Source: Rallus limicola (taxonomy: Eukaryota; Chordata; Aves; Gruiformes; Rallidae). Taken from it: a stretch of 64,000 bases of DNA. Below, one piece after another: positions 61,401 through 64,000 of this stretch; within the stretch, counting starts at the first letter, position 1; each line of letters starts with the position of its first letter. Made by a program: the position numbers and the translations under genes. The stretch is from positions 16,852,161 through 16,916,160 of the forward strand of contig JAKCOZ010000021.1 in the NCBI GenBank assembly GCA_022605955.1, given 5' to 3'. The notes under the pieces were generated by a model. It had not been told where the DNA came from and did no database searches. It saw only the letters and a list, made by a program, of their open reading frames with translations.

Positions 61401-62760
61401 GAGAGCAGTGATTTATAGCTCCCCGCCCGCAGCACACACTGGCACTCGCAGTCTGCTATGTGCTCTGGCTGGTCAAGGGGGGTATCAGCCCACTGCAGAT
61501 GGGAAACGGCGTGACTTCCTGGGCAGTGCCCAAGCCAGCCGCGCTCCCTGGACTTGAGCTGCACTCAGCAGCGTGGGAACCCACTCTGGGGCCTGCACCA
61601 GGGGGAGGGCAGCAATAGTGCAGCTCATGCACACACACACACCCACACACCTCCCCCATACCTCTCTGGATGCTCAGACGAGCACAAAGCTTGCTGCCTT
61701 CCCCTGCACCCCCGTCCCCAGGGGAAAGGACTCAGGCAGCCTCGTGGTGCATGTCCCAGCCTGGCCCACTGCCTGTCAGTGAGGCCGGTCACCAGTGGGT
61801 TTTGGTGGCAAGGAGGCAGGCAAGGTAACAGTGACACGGGGAAGCCACACTCGTGTCATATGGGACACACATTGCCCAGTTCCAGCCAGCAATGCCTGGT
61901 CCCTTGGAGAAAGGCCAGATGCCAGGGGAGAGGGGCTCAGCAGTGCTGCTCGGGGGTGCACAGGGTGATGGTTGGGCAGCAACAGGGCTCTGGAGAGCAG
62001 CAAGGCAGCACATGGGTGGCCTGAGGACAGACAGTGGCATGGGCAGCCAGAGAGGGAGAAATAGCAGTCCGGCTAATCTGAACCACAGGCAGCCATGAGC
62101 CCCTCGGCATACAAGGGCTCAGCCTGTCTCCCCCACCTGCCACCCCCAGCATTTGGGAATGAGGGGCCTGTGCAAAACCAGGATAAACACACAGTGGGCA
62201 GCTGGCACCGCCACAACCCATCTCCAGGGCACAGCTTATGGCTGAGACTGAGCGCTCAGCCACAGGCTGGCAATCAGCTCAGAGGATTTATTCACTTGTT
62301 TTCCTTAAGCCACCTTATTTGTTTTTCCCTTTTGCCTCCCTAGCTCTGGTCTCAGCCAGAATCCCTAGGATTTGCAGGCGGTTTTGCGGGGTACAGCAGG
62401 TGCAAGGTTTGACAGGAGGGAGACGCAGGGTTCCCAACCCACCTCCTCCCACCCAGGAGACCTACCGATGGGGGAAAGCTCGGCCACGCTGCCGATGTAG
62501 GGCCCCTCCAGGAAGCGTGGCTCACTGTCGTTGATGTCCTGCACCTTGATGATGAACTCGGACTCGGGCTCCAGCAGCTGGTCTGTCTGCCGGTCGCGGG
62601 CCTGAGCCCGCAGCGTGTAGAAGGTTTTCTGCTCCCGGTCCAGGCGCTCAGTGGCATGGATGTCACCTGTGATCTCATCGATGAGGAAGATAGTCCCTGC
62701 TCCCTCCCCGGAGATAGTGTACTTGATGGAGCCGTCCCCCTCATCTGAGTCCGAGTGAAT
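12919..62760 (-). CDS. CDH22: CDH22 (type II cadherin), last ten coding exons; 5' end outside window
   Basis: Calcium-dependent homophilic adhesion receptor of the plasma membrane, linked to actin through catenins; the mammalian gene is mainly brain-expressed. The coding sequence is the complement join of 12919-13457, 14618-14869, 23406-23523, 23825-23946, 31800-31936, 39807-40060, 40903-41090, 42202-42369, 52092-52211 and 62466-62760: 2193 bp, or 730 residues plus TAG. All introns are GT-AG and all phases agree. In window numbering, EC1 runs to about residue 77, EC2 to EC5 fill about 83-535, the membrane span is about 537-560, and the cytoplasmic tail is about 561-730. The exon-length series is that of type II cadherins. 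Residue patterns such as [25 protein letters not shown] and a tail ending AALYAG followed by acidic residues fit CDH22 as I remember it. The full human protein is about 828 residues, so roughly 98 N-terminal residues are missing. CDH24 is the main alternative, but its mammalian gene is compact, whereas introns here reach 10 kb. Confidence 0.9.
13458..14617 (-). other. CDH22 last intron (1160 bp)
   Basis: This GT-AG intron splits the transmembrane coding region. The cadherin frame stays open for about 142 codons past the donor, to a stop at 14190-14192. No repeat was recognised. Confidence 0.9.
14618..14869 (-). CDS. CDH22: CDH22 coding exon 10 (end of EC5 and first half of the membrane span), 252 bp
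   Basis: This 252-bp exon enters and leaves in phase 1. The acceptor is TTCCCTGCAG and the donor GTGAGT. It encodes [36 protein letters not shown] and [20 protein letters not shown]. The cysteines are those conserved in EC5 of classical cadherins, and NST is a glycosylation sequon. A hydrophobic run ([14 protein letters not shown]) begins the transmembrane helix, which is completed by the last exon. Confidence 0.96.
17345..17358 (+). promoter_or_regulatory. SOX-POU composite-like site in an intron
   Basis: The plus strand reads ATTGTTATGCTAAT. ATTGTT is a SOX core and ATGCTAAT differs by one base from the POU octamer ATGCAAAT, with the spacing of known SOX2-POU composite sites. It is followed by ATTTGCAC. 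It sits in a small AT-rich patch (17335-17400) within GC-rich intron. Function is inferred. Confidence 0.4.
21280..21430 (+). repeat. Purine-rich tract
   Basis: About 150 bp are dominated by G and A in short GAGGG, GGGAGAAG and GAAAGGG blocks without a fixed unit. It is interrupted around 21340 and 21380-21400. Confidence 0.55.
23406..23523 (-). CDS. CDH22: CDH22 coding exon 9 (EC5), 118 bp
   Basis: This 118-bp exon enters in phase 0 and leaves in phase 1. It is separated from the previous exon by only 301 bp, the shortest intron seen. The acceptor is CTCTCTCTACAG and the donor GTAAGC. It encodes [20 protein letters not shown], then a loop ending [16 protein letters not shown] is the EC5 calcium element. 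EC5 of type II cadherins is membrane-proximal and lacks a following calcium linker. Confidence 0.95.
23524..23824 (-). other. CDH22 intron between coding exons 8 and 9 (301 bp)
   Basis: This is the shortest intron of the gene in this window. It has GT-AG borders and a strong pyrimidine tract before exon 9. Nothing else was recognised. Confidence 0.9.
23825..23946 (-). CDS. CDH22: CDH22 coding exon 8 (EC4-EC5 linker), 122 bp
   Basis: This 122-bp exon enters in phase 1 and leaves in phase 0. The acceptor is a T-rich run ending GTTTCAG and the donor GTAGTG. The translation is a split Asp, [20 protein letters not shown], then [29 protein letters not shown] is the consensus calcium-binding linker between EC4 and EC5. 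The Asn of NHS is another possible N-glycosylation site. Confidence 0.95.
25275..25380 (+). repeat. Purine-rich tract
   Basis: A G/A-dominated stretch built from GGGAGAG, GGAAGGGGG and GGGGAAAGGGAGC-like blocks, with no fixed repeat unit. A second such tract is at 25526-25592. Confidence 0.5.
26741..26960. promoter_or_regulatory. Candidate conserved non-coding element with a perfect POU octamer
   Basis: An AT-rich island contains ATGCAAAT at 26760-26767, followed by TTAATTATT, a long AT run, and TAATTGATG. It is bounded by GC-rich intron and shows no repeat signature or coding potential. Confidence 0.35.
28245..28400. promoter_or_regulatory. Candidate conserved non-coding element with an AP-1-like site
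   Basis: TGAGTCAT at 28311-28318 is directly followed by TAAATCGCATCC, AACACAATG and CTGATTAAAG, then GATTTATCATC and CAATTACC. This dense cluster of AP-1, homeodomain and SOX-type cores lies in non-repetitive sequence. Conservation was not tested. Confidence 0.3.
31800..31936 (-). CDS. CDH22: CDH22 coding exon 7 (EC4), 137 bp
   Basis: This 137-bp exon enters in phase 2 and leaves in phase 1. The acceptor is GGTCTCAG and the donor GTGAGA. It completes an Arg codon and reads [20 protein letters not shown], then [27 protein letters not shown] is the mid-domain calcium motif of EC4, and the Asn in HNIT is a candidate N-glycosylation site. Confidence 0.95.
34893..35540 (+). mobile_element. CR1 LINE, end of ORF2 plus 3' UTR
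   Basis: About 650 bp match CR1 from the C-terminal end of the reverse-transcriptase ORF to the 3' tail. Landmarks are CTGAACATGGGCCAGCAG, GCCAATGGCATCCTGGCTTG, GGCACTGGTGAGGCTGCATC, GTCCAGAGAAGGGCAACC, GGAGAAGAGGAGGCTGAGGG, and a degenerate ATTCTGTGACTCTGTAACTC end. The open frame at 34812-35198 is a remnant of ORF2. It is inserted opposite to CDH22 transcription. Confidence 0.93.
35705..35728 (+). repeat. (ATCC)6 microsatellite
   Basis: Six perfect tandem ATCC units, 165 bp beyond the CR1 tail. Confidence 0.95.
39318..39342 (+). repeat. Interrupted CA microsatellite
   Basis: An alternating AC/GC run with two CG interruptions. Confidence 0.85.
39807..40060 (-). CDS. CDH22: CDH22 coding exon 6 (end of EC3, start of EC4), 254 bp
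   Basis: This 254-bp exon enters in phase 0 and leaves in phase 2. The acceptor reads TTCTTGTCACAG with a good branch-site-like CTTAAC upstream, and the donor is GTAAAG. It encodes [20 protein letters not shown], then [14 protein letters not shown], the EC3-EC4 linker DVDEPPEF, and DPDTANHPV of EC4. The NKFVDPRF stretch is one of the clearest reasons for choosing CDH22 over other type II paralogues. An 842-bp intron separates it from the previous exon. Confidence 0.95.
40061..40902 (-). other. CDH22 intron between coding exons 5 and 6 (842 bp)
   Basis: GT-AG borders. No repeat, RNA gene or open frame of note was seen. Confidence 0.9.
40903..41090 (-). CDS. CDH22: CDH22 coding exon 5 (first half of EC3), 188 bp
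   Basis: This 188-bp exon enters in phase 1 and leaves in phase 0. The acceptor is a T-rich run ending CTCCAG and the donor GTGAGA. It completes a Lys codon and then reads [20 protein letters not shown], followed by [14 protein letters not shown] (EC3 calcium ligands) and [15 protein letters not shown]. The MYQF start of EC3 and the D-S-D-V-G-E-N element are standard for type II cadherins. Confidence 0.95.
41091..42201 (-). other. CDH22 intron between coding exons 4 and 5 (1.1 kb)
   Basis: GT-AG borders. Open frames on both strands are short and without recognisable domains. No repeats were seen. Confidence 0.9.
42202..42369 (-). CDS. CDH22: CDH22 coding exon 4 (end of EC2, linker to EC3), 168 bp
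   Basis: This 168-bp exon enters and leaves in phase 1. The acceptor is TTTTCCAG and the donor GTAAGT. It encodes a [13 protein letters not shown] beginning with the LDRE motif, a [17 protein letters not shown] segment matching the EC2 D-M-G-G element, and the linker [11 protein letters not shown], a full-consensus calcium-binding linker. The last Lys codon is split with the next exon. It sits only 1.1 kb from the EC3 exon. Confidence 0.95.
44090..44106 (+). repeat. Poly-G tract
   Basis: An almost uninterrupted run of G with one A, within a purine-rich block at about 44080-44135. It is a possible G-quadruplex and a common sequencing gap site. Confidence 0.8.
45355..45520. promoter_or_regulatory. 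Candidate conserved non-coding element
   Basis: An AT-rich island with GTTAATTAAC (a palindrome at about 45369-45378), several TAATGA-type homeodomain cores and a repeated CTCATAATGATATAG / CTCATAATACG pair. No repeat family or frame was recognised. Confidence 0.3.
49405..49478 (+). mobile_element. CR1 LINE 3' tail fragment
   Basis: GGGGGTTGGACTTGATGATC followed by a TCAAGATCCCTTTCCAAC stretch and GATTCTGTGTGATTCTGTGG matches the last 70 or so bases of a CR1 element. It is severely 5'-truncated. Confidence 0.85.
49633..49780 (+). mobile_element. CR1 LINE 3' fragment
   Basis: TGGAGTCTCCTTCTCTGAAG, ATATTCAAGACCCATCTGGA, TGTCCTAGGGAACCTGCTTT and AGGTCCCTTCCAACCCTTAC, then GATTCTGTGG, match CR1. 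The sequence is close to the element at 3376-3598, so both probably belong to one subfamily. It lies 154 bp after another CR1 tail in the same orientation. Confidence 0.9.
51590..51775. promoter_or_regulatory. Candidate conserved non-coding element with TCF/LEF and SOX sites
   Basis: An AT-rich block includes ATTAAATATTAATAG, a TCF/LEF-type ATCAAAG at 51716-51722 and a SOX-type AACAATG at 51733-51739. It lies about 320-500 bp downstream of the coding exon 3 donor in the direction of transcription. Confidence 0.3.
52092..52211 (-). CDS. CDH22: CDH22 coding exon 3 (EC2), 120 bp
   Basis: This 120-bp exon enters in phase 1 and leaves in phase 1. Its acceptor is a long pyrimidine run ending CTGCAG, and its donor is GTGAGC. 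The translation includes a split Gly codon, [17 protein letters not shown] and [10 protein letters not shown], ending in a Lys-Thr-Gly type strand. DADDPTYG is the EC2 calcium-binding D-A-D element of classical cadherins. It lies about 10.3 kb downstream of the previous exon and 9.7 kb upstream of the next. Confidence 0.94.
52485..52595. promoter_or_regulatory. Candidate conserved non-coding element 280 bp upstream of coding exon 3
   Basis: The stretch contains GCAATTAAGTTATTGATTTT, CTCATTAAACTGG and TTTAATTTGACATCATG. It is AT-rich, non-repetitive and non-coding. The call rests on composition and homeodomain-type cores. Confidence 0.25.
59160..59300. promoter_or_regulatory. Candidate conserved non-coding element with an octamer next to SOX and TCF sites
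   Basis: ATGCAAAT (59247-59254) is followed at once by ATTGTC and then CCTTTGATC, a SOX-type and a TCF/LEF-type core. AATTAGTAC lies just upstream. The surrounding intron is GC-rich. Confidence 0.3.
61629..61650 (+). repeat. CA microsatellite
   Basis: An AC dinucleotide run with one CC interruption. Confidence 0.85.
62466..62760 (-). CDS. CDH22: CDH22 coding exon 2 (EC1 body and start of EC2), 295 bp
   Basis: The first exon visible in the window enters in phase 0 and leaves in phase 1. It is preceded by a pyrimidine tract ending GGCAG and followed by GTAGG. It encodes [14 protein letters not shown] near its start, the LDRE calcium motif at window residues 40-43, a PESEF segment, and the EC1-EC2 linker DINDSEPRF at about 75-83, then the first strand of EC2 ending AELSPI. 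The 295-bp length is exactly the type II cadherin value. The conserved tryptophans at the EC1 N-terminus, which make the strand-swap dimer, must be in the preceding exon. The linker has Ser where most cadherins have Asn (DINDN). Confidence 0.95.
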
Positions 62761-64000
62761 CTGCCAGGGAAAGAGGGAGAGGGTGGGAGCAGGCTGGGGC
62801 CATGCTTGTGTCCCCACAGCTGAGACCCACAGGTCTAGAGCCCCTGGTGCAAGGTGCCCATGGTCCCTGTGTGGTACCCATCTGCACCCTCTGCTGTTGC
62901 TGGACTGGAAAGCAGCACAGAGCACCACCAAATGATGCCTGTGTGTGCAAGAAGTCCCAATAAACTGGAACTTCAGTCCTGCCAATGCCACCATACGCTT
63001 GGCAGATCACAAGTCCTGCCAATACCCACCTGCACCACAAACCAAGGGACAAACCCCACTGCTACAAGATTAGGAGATGCTGGGAAAGGGAAGGGCATCT
63101 CAACAGCATTCCAAAAAAAAAAAAAAGAGGCTTCCTTATGGGCAAGGTTCCAAGACCCTGAAAATGTAGGATCATCACTGCACAGCAGGCAGGGTGTATG
63201 GCTCACCACCAGCACCCATCCCCATCTACCTAGCCAGCTGCCCAAAGCCTATCCTCATCTGCAAGCTCTGCTCCAGCCATGGCCACCCTCTGTTTTATGG
63301 GCAGCCGGTGCTGACAAGCCTGAGAGCTCACTCACTCGCTGCACAGGTAGTGGGGGCGGGGGGGTGGAGGGGGTGGGTCAACCCCTCACATCACACACCC
63401 AGAGCCCCCACCTAAGCAAAGCTGACAGGAGGACGTGACAAATCAGGCCTGTGTTCGGGACAAAAAACAGCCCCTTGGGAAGATGCTTTCATAGCAAAAC
63501 CCCACTTCATTTACTAATTAAAACAACATTTGAAATTAGGTAACGAAAGGGTAAACAGCAGGTCCCCATGGTCCAGGGGCTGACTGGAATCCAGGCCAGA
63601 CGTCCAGAGATAATTTTATTGGTGGCATTAAACTGAGTTATGAGGTTTTTACAATCCAGCCACTTATGAGAAATCTATTAACAGTAACTGGACAGGCAGA
63701 ATGCATCCTGACAGAGAACAGCATGGGCATTAATTGGGACAATCCATAACGGGACAGGCCCCCTGGAAAGGTTTCATCAGCTGCTTTCACTTGCCTCCCA
63801 CAATTTTTGCTTAGAATCAGCAAAGTCATCTGTGCCCCCCTCCCCCCCCCAAAAAAGAGAAAAAAGCCGTCCATTAATTGGCTAATGAAATATGAAAATG
63901 TTTATGGGCCATTCAATCTTCCAAACTGCAGTTCTATAATCCACCTCTCAGAAATTCAGCTCTACTGGCAAAAATTTATACCAGAGCTGCCTCTTTTTTA
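62761..64000 (-). other. Partial CDH22 intron upstream of coding exon 2
   Basis: No upstream cadherin exon (propeptide, furin site or the Trp-containing EC1 start) is found here. The visible 1.2 kb has a poly-A run (63112-63125), a poly-C/poly-A junction (63842-63856) and an AT-rich homeodomain-site patch at about 63480-63720 and 63870-64000. Confidence 0.8.

Larger units (their letters stand above)
52212..62465 (-). other. CDH22 intron between coding exons 2 and 3 (10.3 kb)
   Basis: The longest intron in the window. No transposon was recognised. A CA-type microsatellite lies at 61629-61650. AT-rich patches occur at about 52485-52595, 55280-55440, 59160-59300 (with an octamer at 59247-59254) and about 60560-60840. 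Confidence 0.8.

Noticed and set aside
63112..63125. Poly-A run that might be a retroposon tail
   Set aside because: No target duplication or upstream element body was found. Bird CR1 elements do not end in poly-A.

Overview
This window is vertebrate nuclear DNA, almost certainly avian. It has sparse spliced exons in long introns. It carries CR1 retroposons with the octamer-like 3' end typical of birds, and a solo endogenous-retrovirus LTR resembling the ERVL-type LTRs common in bird genomes. No bacterial operons, CRISPR arrays, RNA genes or complete second gene could be recognised.

One gene dominates. The minus strand from about 62760 down to about 10425 is the 3' part of a classical type II cadherin, best matched to CDH22 (PB-cadherin). 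Ten consecutive coding exons were read out with their GT-AG borders: 62466-62760, 52092-52211, 42202-42369, 40903-41090, 39807-40060, 31800-31936, 23825-23946, 23406-23523, 14618-14869 and 12919-13457. Their lengths are 295, 120, 168, 188, 254, 137, 122, 118, 252 and 539 bp. All phases agree, giving an uninterrupted 730-residue frame ending in TAG. The series is the expected type II cadherin exon pattern. It encodes most of EC1, EC2 to EC5, the membrane span, and a cytoplasmic tail with p120-catenin and beta-catenin binding regions. The first coding exon (signal peptide, propeptide, N-terminal strand of EC1) and the promoter lie beyond position 64000.

Layout: 1-75 is a CpG-rich edge of unknown ownership. 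Positions 76 to about 10424 are the 3' flank of the cadherin gene, with a 16-bp minisatellite, a solo LTR with 5-bp target duplications, a CR1 fragment and an AT-rich candidate regulatory island. About 10425-12918 is a long 3' UTR with a plausible AATAAA signal. Positions 12919-62760 are exons and introns, and 62761-64000 is part of the next upstream intron. The introns hold three more CR1 pieces, a few microsatellites, purine-rich tracts and several AT-rich, homeobox/POU/SOX-site-containing islands that look like conserved non-coding elements, although conservation could not be tested here.

Nothing found amounts to a new biological system. The most useful leads are the candidate enhancers (especially a SOX-POU composite site near 17345), the solo LTR in the 3' flank, and a long in-frame extension if the last intron is retained.
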